Origin: an uncultured Brachybacterium sp.
Lineage (GTDB): Bacteria > Actinomycetota > Actinomycetes > Actinomycetales > Dermabacteraceae
DNA length: 60,517 nucleotides
NCBI RefSeq assembly: GCF_947500705.1
Contig: NZ_CANMSY010000014.1
Location: forward strand, 1 to 60,517
Direction: 5' to 3'
Positions 48,915 through 56,983 of this stretch are shown one piece after another (the stretch's first letter is position 1; every line of letters starts with the position of its first letter). The position numbers were made by a program, and so were the translations under genes. Under the pieces are notes generated by a model. The model was not told the DNA's origin, ran no database searches, and worked only from the letters and a program-made list of their open reading frames with translations.

Positions 48915-49766
48915 ATGTTACGCAGCAGGGTGACGGTGTTCGGCATTCTGAATCTCACCGAGGACTCCTTCTTCGATGAGAGCCGGCGGCTAGACCCCGC
49001 CGGCGCTGTCACCGCGGCGATCGAAATGCTGCGAGTCGGATCAGACGTCGTGGATGTCGGACCGGCCGCCAGCCATCCGGACGCGAGGCCTGTATCGCCG
49101 GCCGATGAGATCAGACGTATTGCGCCGCTCTTAGACGCCCTGTCCGATCAGATGCACCGTGTTTCAATCGACAGCTTCCAACCGGAAACCCAGCGCTATG
49201 CGCTCAAGCGCGGCGTGGGCTACCTGAACGATATCCAAGGATTTCCTGACCCTGCGCTCTATCCCGATATTGCTGAGGCGGACTGCAGGCTGGTGGTTAT
49301 GCACTCAGCGCAGCGGGATGGCATCGCCACCCGCACCGGTCACCTTCGACCCGAAGACGCGCTCGACGAGATTGTGCGGTTCTTCGAGGCGCGGGTTTCC
49401 GCCTTGCGACGGAGCGGGGTCGCTGCCGACCGGCTCATCCTCGATCCGGGGATGGGATTTTTCTTGAGCCCCGCACCGGAAACATCGCTGCACGTGCTGT
49501 CGAACCTTCAAAAGCTGAAGTCGGCGTTGGGGCTTCCGCTATTGGTCTCGGTGTCGCGGAAATCCTTCTTGGGCGCCACCGTTGGCCTTCCTGTAAAGGA
49601 TCTGGGTCCAGCGAGCCTTGCGGCGGAACTTCACGCGATCGGCAATGGCGCTGACTACGTCCGCACCCACGCGCCTGGAGATCTGCGAAGCGCAATCACC
49701 TTCTCGGAAACCCTCGCGAAATTTCGCAGTCGCGACGCCAGAGACCGAGGGTTAGATCATGCCTAG
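48915..49766 (+). CDS. sul1: Sulfonamide-resistant dihydropteroate synthase, attI1 fusion
   Basis: A 283-residue Sul1. From the fifth or sixth codon it is the standard protein (VTVFGILNLTEDSFFDESRR; DPGMGFFLS; VSVSRKSFLG), but the first five codons (MLRSR) come from the attI1 region, because a deletion joined attI1 to codon 2 of sul1 at 48929-48930 (shared GG). All cassettes and qacE-delta1 are missing. GGAG 8 bases upstream belongs to attI1. Sul1 replaces the sulfonamide-sensitive enzyme of folate synthesis. Confidence 0.95.
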   Translation: MLRSRVTVFGILNLTEDSFFDESRRLDPAGAVTAAIEMLRVGSDVVDVGPAASHPDARPVSPADEIRRIAPLLDALSDQMHRVSIDSFQPETQRYALKRGVGYLNDIQGFPDPALYPDIAEADCRLVVMHSAQRDGIATRTGHLRPEDALDEIVRFFEARVSALRRSGVAADRLILDPGMGFFLSPAPETSLHVLSNLQKLKSALGLPLLVSVSRKSFLGATVGLPVKDLGPASLAAELHAIGNGADYVRTHAPGDLRSAITFSETLAKFRSRDARDRGLDHA

Positions 49767-49893
49767 CATTCACCTTCCGGCCGCCCGCTAGCGGACCCTG
49801 GTCAGGTTCCGCGAAGGTGGGCGCAGACATGCTGGGCTCGTCAGGATCAAACTGCACTATGAGGCGGCGGTTCATACCGCGCCAGGGGAGCGA

Positions 49894-50394
49894 ATGGACA
49901 GCGAGGAGCCTCCGAACGTTCGGGTCGCCTGCTCGGGTGATATCGACGAGGTTGTGCGGCTGATGCACGACGCTGCGGCGTGGATGTCCGCCAAGGGAAC
50001 GCCCGCCTGGGACGTCGCGCGGATCGACCGGACATTCGCGGAGACCTTCGTCCTGAGATCCGAGCTCCTAGTCGCGAGTTGCAGCGACGGCATCGTCGGC
50101 TGTTGCACCTTGTCGGCCGAGGATCCCGAGTTCTGGCCCGACGCCCTCAAGGGGGAGGCCGCATATCTGCACAAGCTCGCGGTGCGACGGACACATGCGG
50201 GCCGGGGTGTCAGCTCCGCGCTGATCGAGGCTTGCCGCCATGCCGCGCGAACGCAGGGGTGCGCCAAGCTGCGGCTCGACTGCCACCCGAACCTGCGTGG
50301 CCTATACGAGCGGCTCGGATTCACCCACGTCGACACTTTCAATCCCGGCTGGGATCCAACCTTCATCGCAGAACGCCTAGAACTCGAAATCTAA
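49894..50394 (+). CDS. Orf5, GNAT-family acetyltransferase of the integron 3' segment
   Basis: A 166-residue GCN5-related N-acetyltransferase (KLAVRRTHAGRGVSSALIEA acetyl-CoA loop, then YERLGF). It is the well-known orf5 downstream of sul1 in class 1 integrons; its substrate is unknown. The stretch 50395-50501 is residual integron DNA without a gene. Confidence 0.92.
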   Translation: MDSEEPPNVRVACSGDIDEVVRLMHDAAAWMSAKGTPAWDVARIDRTFAETFVLRSELLVASCSDGIVGCCTLSAEDPEFWPDALKGEAAYLHKLAVRRTHAGRGVSSALIEACRHAARTQGCAKLRLDCHPNLRGLYERLGFTHVDTFNPGWDPTFIAERLELEI

Positions 50395-50501
50395 CGTCCG
50401 TTCGGGCATCGAGGTCCATGTCGGGGTGGGACGGGCCCGTGGCTTCAAGATCACTTGCAGTCCGACCGCGATGTCTTGGTTGCGCGAGAGGTTGTCGATA
50501 T

Positions 50502-51381
50502 GGCTCTGTTGCAAAAATCGTGAAGCTTGAGCATGCTTGGCGGAGATTGGACGGACGGAACGATGACGGATTTCAAGTGGCGCCATTTCCAGGGTGATGT
50601 GATCCTGTGGGCGGTGCGCTGGTATTGTCGCTATCCGATCAGCTATCGCGACCTTGAGGAAATGCTGGCGGAACGCGGCATTTCGGTCGACCATACGACG
50701 ATCTATCGCTGGGTCCAGTGCTACGCCCCGGAGATGGAGAAGCGGCTGCGCTGGTTCTGGCGGCGTGGCTTTGATCCGAGCTGGCGCCTGGATGAAACCT
50801 ACGTCAAGGTGCGGGGCAAGTGGACCTACCTGTACCGGGCAGTCGACAAGCGGGGCGACACGATCGATTTCTACCTGTCGCCGACCCGCAGCGCCAAGGC
50901 AGCGAAGCGGTTCCTGGGCAAGGCCCTGCGAGGCCTGAAGCACTGGGAAAAGCCTGCCACGCTCAATACCGACAAAGCGCCGAGCTATGGTGCAGCGATC
51001 ACCGAATTGAAGCGCGAAGGAAAGCTGGACCGGGAGACGGCCCACCGGCAGGTGAAGTATCTCAATAACGTGATCGAGGCCGATCACGGAAAGCTCAAGA
51101 TACTGATCAAGCCGGTGCGCGGTTTCAAATCGATCCCCACGGCCTATGCCACGATCAAGGGATTCGAAGTCATGCGAGCCCTGCGCAAAGGACAGGCTCG
51201 CCCCTGGTGCCTGCAGCCCGGCATCAGGGGCGAGGTGCGCCTTGTGGAGAGAGCTTTTGGCATTGGGCCCTCGGCGCTGACGGAGGCCATGGGCATGCTC
51301 AACCACCATTTCGCAGCAGCCGCCTGATCGGCGCAGAGCGACAGCCTACCTCTGACTGCCGCCAATCTTTGCAACAGAGCC
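50502..51381 (+). mobile_element. IS6100, copy 2
   Basis: 880 bp, same orientation as copy 1, with the target duplication GCCTCACG on its right. Confidence 0.95.
50563..51327 (+). CDS. tnpA: IS6100 transposase (copy 2)
   Basis: Identical in amino-acid sequence to the transposase of copy 1; intact. Confidence 0.95.
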   Translation: MTDFKWRHFQGDVILWAVRWYCRYPISYRDLEEMLAERGISVDHTTIYRWVQCYAPEMEKRLRWFWRRGFDPSWRLDETYVKVRGKWTYLYRAVDKRGDTIDFYLSPTRSAKAAKRFLGKALRGLKHWEKPATLNTDKAPSYGAAITELKREGKLDRETAHRQVKYLNNVIEADHGKLKILIKPVRGFKSIPTAYATIKGFEVMRALRKGQARPWCLQPGIRGEVRLVERAFGIGPSALTEAMGMLNHHFAAAA

Positions 51382-51389
51382 GCCTCACG

Positions 51390-51593
51390 GACTACGCCGA
51401 CCGCTGCGCCCGCCGCGCCGCCCAGACCGCCGGCCGCGACCCCGCCCTCCTCGAGGGTGCCGTCGAGGTCCGAGACATGGCCTCCCGCACTCAGATCCTC
51501 CTCAACGCCATCCACCACACCCACGCGACCGCCGTACTGTCTGGCCGCTCTGGAAGGATGGCCGCACGGCTCAACCAGGGAGCAGAACGATGA
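51390..51593 (+). pseudogene. Interrupted small gene, 3' part
   Basis: Continues the frame of 47049-47177: DYADRCARRAAQTAGRDPAL to ARLNQGAER and stop. Overlaps the next gene by ATGA, showing that the two were coupled before the insertion. Confidence 0.75.
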
Positions 51594-51856
51594 CCATTCA
51601 AGACATGGTTGATGAAATGAACGAACGTGGGACGTTCTGGTGGATGGTCCACACGCTGAACCGCCTACCCATCCCCGACTGGCTGTTCCTGGTCATGATG
51701 ATCGTCGCGGCCCTGACCCTCGTTGTCGGGCTACTCAAGGTGCTCGACGTCATGGAGGAGCAGCGCGACCAGGACTTCAAGGCCCGAGCCGCGCGCCTCG
51801 GATACATGAAAGCGGACGGACGTGCCTCGGGCTCCAACGAGGACACTGCACCGTAA
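51590..51856 (+). CDS. Small single-pass membrane protein
   Basis: An 88-residue protein with one hydrophobic helix (WLFLVMMIVAALTLVVGLL) and a charged C-terminal helix (DVMEEQRDQDFKARAARLGY). Function unknown. Its stop lies 3 bases before the first long direct repeat. Confidence 0.6.
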   Translation: MTIQDMVDEMNERGTFWWMVHTLNRLPIPDWLFLVMMIVAALTLVVGLLKVLDVMEEQRDQDFKARAARLGYMKADGRASGSNEDTAP

Positions 51857-51859
51857 ACG

Positions 51860-52997
51860 GTCGTTTGTGGCACAGCACCGCTGTCATGGTGGGGTATACC
51901 TCCGAGTGCAGATCTGTCACGAAACTGCCGATTCGGACCTTGCGTGACGGGGAATCCTACGGTGCCGTAGCTGTCACGCAGGGTGGTGCTCAATGTGGCA
52001 GATGTGTCTGGTTGAGGTGCCACGAACTCGTGCAACAGCCCACGCGTGCACCGCTCACGCCGTACTCGATGACGGCGACTCCGGGCGAGCAGCGCGGGTA
52101 TTTGAAAGGTCAGTCCCAGGTCAGAGGGTCGAGGTGGAGGTGAAACTCGAGTCGATCTGTGTCGATCGGATGCCCGTACCGGGCGAGAAGGGCTTCTGCC
52201 AGGGCGTCGGCGTGTTCGGGCCAGGTGTCTTGGGCGTTCGCGAGCAGGAGCGAGAGGTCTGCGTGTCGGTCAGCGAGCCCGAGACGTCCAAGGTCAACGA
52301 ATCCGACGACTTCTAGGGTCTCGGGGTCAACCATGATGTTTGGCAGGCACAGGTCTCCATGGCAGACCACGCGATCTGCCAGCTCCTGGTCGAGGCGTAG
52401 CGGAAGTTGACGGGATAGATCGTCGAGCAGCTCACGGGGGGTGCTGGTGAGCTGTTCGGGCCGTAGGAAGTCGCGGTTGACCGCATCGCGGGAGACCACG
52501 TCGCGGGCCAGAGAGAACATCTGGTCTACGCCCCGGTCAAATGGGCAGTCGGCCGGGTCGGTCTGGTGCATCATGCGGACGGCGTCGATGATGTTGAGCC
52601 AGACTGAGCGCGCTCGCTTAGCGTCGACGCGGTGCGCGGAAATGCCCGTGACGGCACTGGTGACCAGTCGCGCTCCGGACCCGTCAGTCTGCCAGGACCG
52701 GACCGCTGGCCCAGGAATGCCGTTCGCGCTGGCCCACTCGCAACGATCCCGCTCAGCCATGAGCTCAGCTACTCGACCACGAGCAACCAGCTTGGCGTAC
52801 TGGAGGCCGTCTGCTCGAGCGAACACCCGGGCATGAGACTCGCCGGCGCCAACCTCTTTCCAGCTGTCGCTGCCAAAGGACTCAAGATCGTCAGCGGGAA
52901 CCGAGTTCATGCTCGCACCCTATCGACCGTCGGTAGTGACCGAGTGGGACAACCTTGTCGCATAGGTGCTAGAAGGCGATCGTCCCGATGGGGTATA
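51860..52997. repeat. Long direct repeat DR1 (1138 bp) with aph
   Basis: Identical, as far as checked, to 55148-56285. The right boundary is within GGGGTATA: after it DR1 continues TCCAGTGCGACAG and DR2 continues CCCAAACACGACAGG. The first 250 bases (to 52109) hold no gene but GGGGTATACC and several inverted words such as TGCGTGAC/GTCACGCA, consistent with a recombination or resolution site. Confidence 0.9.
52110..52910 (-). CDS. APH(3'')-type aminoglycoside phosphotransferase, copy 1
   Basis: A 266-residue kinase expected to inactivate streptomycin by 3''-phosphorylation. It shares with APH(3'')-Ib (StrA) the segments MFSLARDVVSRDAVNRDFL, PLRLDQELADRVVCHGDLCL with catalytic Asp (about residue 185), PNIMVDPETL, VDLGRLGLADRHADL and the end LDPLTW. 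It is clearly divergent from StrA, closer in style to actinobacterial enzymes. Substrate is inferred from family. Confidence 0.85.
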   Translation of the reverse strand: MNSVPADDLESFGSDSWKEVGAGESHARVFARADGLQYAKLVARGRVAELMAERDRCEWASANGIPGPAVRSWQTDGSGARLVTSAVTGISAHRVDAKRARSVWLNIIDAVRMMHQTDPADCPFDRGVDQMFSLARDVVSRDAVNRDFLRPEQLTSTPRELLDDLSRQLPLRLDQELADRVVCHGDLCLPNIMVDPETLEVVGFVDLGRLGLADRHADLSLLLANAQDTWPEHADALAEALLARYGHPIDTDRLEFHLHLDPLTWD

Positions 52998-53025
52998 TCC
53001 AGTGCGACAGATGTGTCGCAAAAGT
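52950..53025. promoter_or_regulatory. Resolvase-site-like sequence at DR1 end
   Basis: TTGTCGCA (52954-52961), the GGGGTATA core, then TGCGACA GATG TGTCGCA (53003-53020): TGTCGCA words in both orientations, as in res sites of Tn3-type resolvases. The serine resolvase at 56377 has the same words in its own upstream region. Confidence 0.55.
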
Positions 53026-53174
53026 GCGCACTCGGGTCCTATTGGGAACCGTAAACGACGGTCCGGTAACTGTCCTGCTGTGGTGCCCCAGATTGGTACC
53101 TACCTCGCGACGGCGCGAGTGACTCCTTCCCGCGCATCAGTCCCTACTGCCACAACTAGAGCTACGGGATTAGC

Positions 53175-53702
53175 TCATTCTTTTCCAAAATCCCTGACAT
53201 AGGTTTCGTGCCGAACCATCACGGTACCGTGCTTATGGTTGGAAGTGCGCTCTAGTCGATAGGTGGACGGAATGGGGTCGAGGAATGTGTCGCACCCATA
53301 GTGTCCTGGAATATTGCTTATTAGCAATGTATCCGGGAGGGCGGCAGCGAGTGCCTGGGAATAGATTTCCGCACCACCAAACACGAAGATCGACTCGACG
53401 TCTGACATCTCTCCGCACACCCTCAGTGCTTCATCGACGGAGGTGGCAACACCAACTGGCTCCCCAATGCTCCGAGAAGTAATTACGAGGCTGTGGCGGC
53501 CTGGGAGGGGGCGCCGGTGAGGGGGTAGGGACTCATATGTCTTTCGCCCCATAATGAGCGCATTGATCATGTCCGGAGAAGATGTTCTAAGCGTGCGCTG
53601 CGCTGTGTATTTAGCCTCCCCTGGGATCTTCCAGGGCATTGAACCTCTTAGGCCGATGCCACGATCGTTATCGATCGCGGCGATCAGGATTACTGGCTTC
53701 AT
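53175..53702 (-). CDS. DfrA-like dihydrofolate reductase
   Basis: A 175-residue DHFR: ILIAAIDNDRGIGLRGSMPW, ALIMGRKTYESLP, LVITSR and FVFGGAEIYSQAL are the conserved strands. The active-site acid is Glu29 (KIPGEAKY), as in trimethoprim-resistant DfrA enzymes, while most chromosomal enzymes have Asp. With sul1 on the same plasmid this would give resistance to co-trimoxazole. I do not recognise the exact allele. AT content is higher than in neighbours, suggesting a foreign source. Confidence 0.85.
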   Translation of the reverse strand: MKPVILIAAIDNDRGIGLRGSMPWKIPGEAKYTAQRTLRTSSPDMINALIMGRKTYESLPPHRRPLPGRHSLVITSRSIGEPVGVATSVDEALRVCGEMSDVESIFVFGGAEIYSQALAAALPDTLLISNIPGHYGCDTFLDPIPSTYRLERTSNHKHGTVMVRHETYVRDFGKE

Positions 53703-53884
53703 GTGACGAGCATACCGTCTGGTTCCCGTTCGTCTCCTTCAAATCCATCCTACTCGGGACCAGACGCTTCCAGAAGTGTGCGGTGCATGGGCGCTGGGAG
53801 CTTGCTCGCATGGTGTCGGAGGAGGAGTGGACGCCCGAGGTGATCGCGCAAGCAGAAGCGCATCGCGATTCCAACGTCATCTGA
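53703..53884 (+). pseudogene. 3' remnant of an unknown gene
   Basis: The open frame reading FPFVSFKSILLGTRRFQKCA and RMVSEEEWTPEVIAQAEAHR to a stop at 53882-53884 looks like the C-terminal part of a small actinobacterial protein; no start codon belongs to it because dfrA begins here on the other strand. Probably a fragment left by recombination. Confidence 0.4.
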
Positions 53885-53887
53885 TTC

Positions 53888-55147
53888 GGCAGCTGCAAGT
53901 TCACGCCGCTGAGAGGTCGATCGTCGACCGAGTCTCGGGTGTCAGGCGATGAGGACATCGCGGAGTCGGTCCTGGCTGGTGTCCCATCCGAGAACGTAGC
54001 GCGGGCGTGTGTTGATCTTCTCTGCGATCCGGTCGAGGTCGACCTGGGTGTACCGAGACAAGTCTGCTTGTTTTGGAAGGTACTGGCGCAGGAGCCGGTT
54101 AGTGTTCTCGTTCGAGCCCCGTTGCCAGGGTGAGCGGGGGTCGCAGAAGTAAACCTGGATGCCGAGCTCATGGGCGATTCGCTCGTGCTCGGACATCTCT
54201 CTTCCGCGGTCCCAGGTGAGCGACCGCAAGAGCCACGGCGGAAGATTCTGAAGGTTCCGGATCAGAGCGTCGCGTACGTCCGGGCCTTTGATCCCCGGTA
54301 GCTTCACTAAGCGAACTGCACGGGTGGAGCGCTCGACAAGCGTCGCTACGGCGCTGGGCCGGCGGCCCATCACGAGGTCACCTTCCCAGTGTCCGACCTC
54401 GTCACGTGTCTCAATGCGTGTCGGGCGATCATGGATCGAGACCATGTTCCGCAAGCGACCGCGTCCGTGTCCGGTGCGGCGCGACTGGCGCGACGTGCGG
54501 AGTCGACGGCCGGAGCGCAGGTGGACGCTCATCTCGGAGGGTAGGGCCGGGCAGGTGGCGGTGTAGAGGGTCCGATAGATCGCCTCGTGAGAGATCTGCA
54601 TCGTCGGGTCGTCAGAGAAGTCCCGTCGTAGCCAGGCCGCGATTTGTTCCGGCGACCAGTCCTCATGCAGTTTCTGCTTCACGGCGGTGCGCAGCTCATC
54701 GTTCGCATCGAGCTTGCTGAGTTTGGGGCGTTGCGCGAGCTGCCAAGCGCGCTCATCTGCCTTGGCAGCCCTGTACTGGTCACGGCCGCCGTTCCGGGAG
54801 ATCTCCCGCGAGATCGAGGAGTCTGACCGTCCGAGTCGAGCAGCGATCGTTCGAGCGGAATCACCGGCCGCGATTCCCCGGGAAATCTCCTCCCTCTGCG
54901 CCAGTGACAACCGCAGAGCAGCGCGACGGCGCGGTGCTGGGCGGATCCCACCAGAGTTTGCCAGGCGTCTCCGTACCGCTTCGCGGCTGCAGCGCACCGT
55001 TCTGGCAATCACGCGCATCGGCTCGCCCGCTCGCCATCTCTCCCACACGGCATCTTGCTCTTCCATGCTCAATGCCATCCCAACCGTCTCCTTCCGTCCA
55101 AGCGCATACTGCCATCACGGGTGATGCCTTGATCGGTTGAGACTGCC
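53888..55147 (-). mobile_element. IS30-family insertion sequence (ends approximate)
   Basis: Ends placed at GGCAGCTGCAAG (left) and, reversed, GGCAGTCTCAACC (right); these agree only at GGCAG and CAA. No target duplication is seen (TTC left, GTC right). The right end abuts DR2 exactly, so one boundary may have arisen by recombination rather than insertion. Confidence 0.6.
53942..55078 (-). CDS. IS30-family transposase
   Basis: A 378-residue transposase. N-terminal HTHs (RVIARTVRCSREAVRRRLAN and ARTIAARLGRSDSSISREIS), then the DDE core: GHWEGDLVMG (Asp), LTWDRGREMSEH (Asp) and the SPWQRGSNENTNRLLRQYLP segment with Glu. Full length and apparently intact. Confidence 0.92.
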   Translation of the reverse strand: MALSMEEQDAVWERWRAGEPMRVIARTVRCSREAVRRRLANSGGIRPAPRRRAALRLSLAQREEISRGIAAGDSARTIAARLGRSDSSISREISRNGGRDQYRAAKADERAWQLAQRPKLSKLDANDELRTAVKQKLHEDWSPEQIAAWLRRDFSDDPTMQISHEAIYRTLYTATCPALPSEMSVHLRSGRRLRTSRQSRRTGHGRGRLRNMVSIHDRPTRIETRDEVGHWEGDLVMGRRPSAVATLVERSTRAVRLVKLPGIKGPDVRDALIRNLQNLPPWLLRSLTWDRGREMSEHERIAHELGIQVYFCDPRSPWQRGSNENTNRLLRQYLPKQADLSRYTQVDLDRIAEKINTRPRYVLGWDTSQDRLRDVLIA

Positions 55148-56285
55148 GTCGTTTGTGGCACAGCACCGCTGTCATGGTGGGGTATACCTCCGAGTGCAGA
55201 TCTGTCACGAAACTGCCGATTCGGACCTTGCGTGACGGGGAATCCTACGGTGCCGTAGCTGTCACGCAGGGTGGTGCTCAATGTGGCAGATGTGTCTGGT
55301 TGAGGTGCCACGAACTCGTGCAACAGCCCACGCGTGCACCGCTCACGCCGTACTCGATGACGGCGACTCCGGGCGAGCAGCGCGGGTATTTGAAAGGTCA
55401 GTCCCAGGTCAGAGGGTCGAGGTGGAGGTGAAACTCGAGTCGATCTGTGTCGATCGGATGCCCGTACCGGGCGAGAAGGGCTTCTGCCAGGGCGTCGGCG
55501 TGTTCGGGCCAGGTGTCTTGGGCGTTCGCGAGCAGGAGCGAGAGGTCTGCGTGTCGGTCAGCGAGCCCGAGACGTCCAAGGTCAACGAATCCGACGACTT
55601 CTAGGGTCTCGGGGTCAACCATGATGTTTGGCAGGCACAGGTCTCCATGGCAGACCACGCGATCTGCCAGCTCCTGGTCGAGGCGTAGCGGAAGTTGACG
55701 GGATAGATCGTCGAGCAGCTCACGGGGGGTGCTGGTGAGCTGTTCGGGCCGTAGGAAGTCGCGGTTGACCGCATCGCGGGAGACCACGTCGCGGGCCAGA
55801 GAGAACATCTGGTCTACGCCCCGGTCAAATGGGCAGTCGGCCGGGTCGGTCTGGTGCATCATGCGGACGGCGTCGATGATGTTGAGCCAGACTGAGCGCG
55901 CTCGCTTAGCGTCGACGCGGTGCGCGGAAATGCCCGTGACGGCACTGGTGACCAGTCGCGCTCCGGACCCGTCAGTCTGCCAGGACCGGACCGCTGGCCC
56001 AGGAATGCCGTTCGCGCTGGCCCACTCGCAACGATCCCGCTCAGCCATGAGCTCAGCTACTCGACCACGAGCAACCAGCTTGGCGTACTGGAGGCCGTCT
56101 GCTCGAGCGAACACCCGGGCATGAGACTCGCCGGCGCCAACCTCTTTCCAGCTGTCGCTGCCAAAGGACTCAAGATCGTCAGCGGGAACCGAGTTCATGC
56201 TCGCACCCTATCGACCGTCGGTAGTGACCGAGTGGGACAACCTTGTCGCATAGGTGCTAGAAGGCGATCGTCCCGATGGGGTATA
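55148..56285. repeat. Long direct repeat DR2 (1138 bp) with aph
   Basis: Second copy of DR1. Its right end lies in the resolvase upstream region, which suggests that this is the original location and DR1 the derived copy, or that both were made by site-specific recombination. Confidence 0.9.
55398..56198 (-). CDS. APH(3'')-type aminoglycoside phosphotransferase, copy 2
   Basis: Identical in amino-acid sequence to copy 1 (266 residues). Two copies would raise gene dosage; the direct repeats also allow loss of the dfrA-IS30 segment by homologous recombination. Confidence 0.85.
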   Translation of the reverse strand: MNSVPADDLESFGSDSWKEVGAGESHARVFARADGLQYAKLVARGRVAELMAERDRCEWASANGIPGPAVRSWQTDGSGARLVTSAVTGISAHRVDAKRARSVWLNIIDAVRMMHQTDPADCPFDRGVDQMFSLARDVVSRDAVNRDFLRPEQLTSTPRELLDDLSRQLPLRLDQELADRVVCHGDLCLPNIMVDPETLEVVGFVDLGRLGLADRHADLSLLLANAQDTWPEHADALAEALLARYGHPIDTDRLEFHLHLDPLTWD

Positions 56286-56376
56286 CCCAAACACGACAGG
56301 TGCCGGCGAGCTGCCTCAGCCGTGTCAGTAGGGCCGATCTGGCATCAATGCGACACTTCTGGTCTAGGGTCTAGGC
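56240..56376. promoter_or_regulatory. Candidate res site and promoter of the resolvase
   Basis: TTGTCGCA (56242-56249), GGGGTATACCC, ACGACAGGTG and AATGCGACACTTC (about 56347-56359) form spaced TGTCG/CGACA words directly upstream of the serine resolvase gene, where Tn3-type res sites lie. Confidence 0.55.
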
Positions 56377-56976
56377 ATGATGGAACACTCCGGGCAGCGC
56401 GTCGCCTACGTTCGCGTCTCCACTCTTGATCAGAACCCGGCCCGGCAGCTCGAGGCGGTGGGGGAGTGCGATCGCATCTTCACCGACCACGAGCGGGGAA
56501 CTCGCGAGAGGCTGGCTAGCCGCGTACAGCTCGAGGAGCTGATCCAGTACGTGCGCGAGGGGGACCATGTTGTGGTCGCATCGATGGATCGCCTCGCCCG
56601 CTCAGTCATCGATCTCAACGAGGTCACGCAGCGCATCGTTGCCAAAGGCGTCGGCGTCGAGTTCATCAAGGAGCGACTGACTTTCCTGGCCGGCGCCGAA
56701 GCCGATCCGTTTGCGCAGTTTCAGATGAACCTCATGGGTAGCTTCGCCCAGTTTGAACGCGAGATGATCCGCCAACGCCAGGCCGAAGGGATCGCCGCCG
56801 CGAAGAAGCGAGGGGTCTACAAGGGGCGAGCCCGGGTGCACGGTGACGAACAGGTTAGAGAGATGCGGGCGCAAGCCGCGCAGGGCATCCCCAAAGCGCG
56901 AATCGCGCGTGAGTGGGGAGTCAGCCGTTCGACGCTGTATCGGTATCTGGAGGAGCAACCGCCCCTTCCGCTGTAG
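56377..56976 (+). CDS. Serine resolvase (Tn3 TnpR-like)
   Basis: A 199-residue serine recombinase: RVAYVRVSTLDQNPARQLEA with catalytic Ser15, the MDRLARSVIDL region, FEREMIRQRQAEGIAAAKKR, and a C-terminal HTH (GIPKARIAREWGVSRSTLYRYL, read in two halves). No transposase gene accompanies it, so it is either a multimer-resolution enzyme or the remnant of a Tn3-type element. Converges on the restriction-modification gene. Confidence 0.9.
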   Translation: MMEHSGQRVAYVRVSTLDQNPARQLEAVGECDRIFTDHERGTRERLASRVQLEELIQYVREGDHVVVASMDRLARSVIDLNEVTQRIVAKGVGVEFIKERLTFLAGAEADPFAQFQMNLMGSFAQFEREMIRQRQAEGIAAAKKRGVYKGRARVHGDEQVREMRAQAAQGIPKARIAREWGVSRSTLYRYLEEQPPLPL

Positions 56977-56983
56977 AGGTTCC

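Larger units (their letters stand above)
47178..51381. mobile_element. IS6100 composite transposon with integron remnant
   Basis: Two directly repeated 880-bp IS6100 copies enclose a truncated intI1, sul1 and orf5. GCCTCACG occurs immediately left (47170-47177) and right (51382-51389): an 8-bp target duplication, as produced by IS6-family elements. The enclosed DNA has the usual proteobacterial class 1 integron sequence, while the host DNA is actinobacterial. Confidence 0.92.

Noticed and set aside
48927-48935. qacE-delta1 or cassette genes between attI1 and sul1
   Set aside because: The junction is direct; no base of qacE remains.
53885-55150. A target duplication for the IS30-family element
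   Set aside because: Flanking trinucleotides differ and the terminal repeats agree poorly, so I do not assign exact ends.
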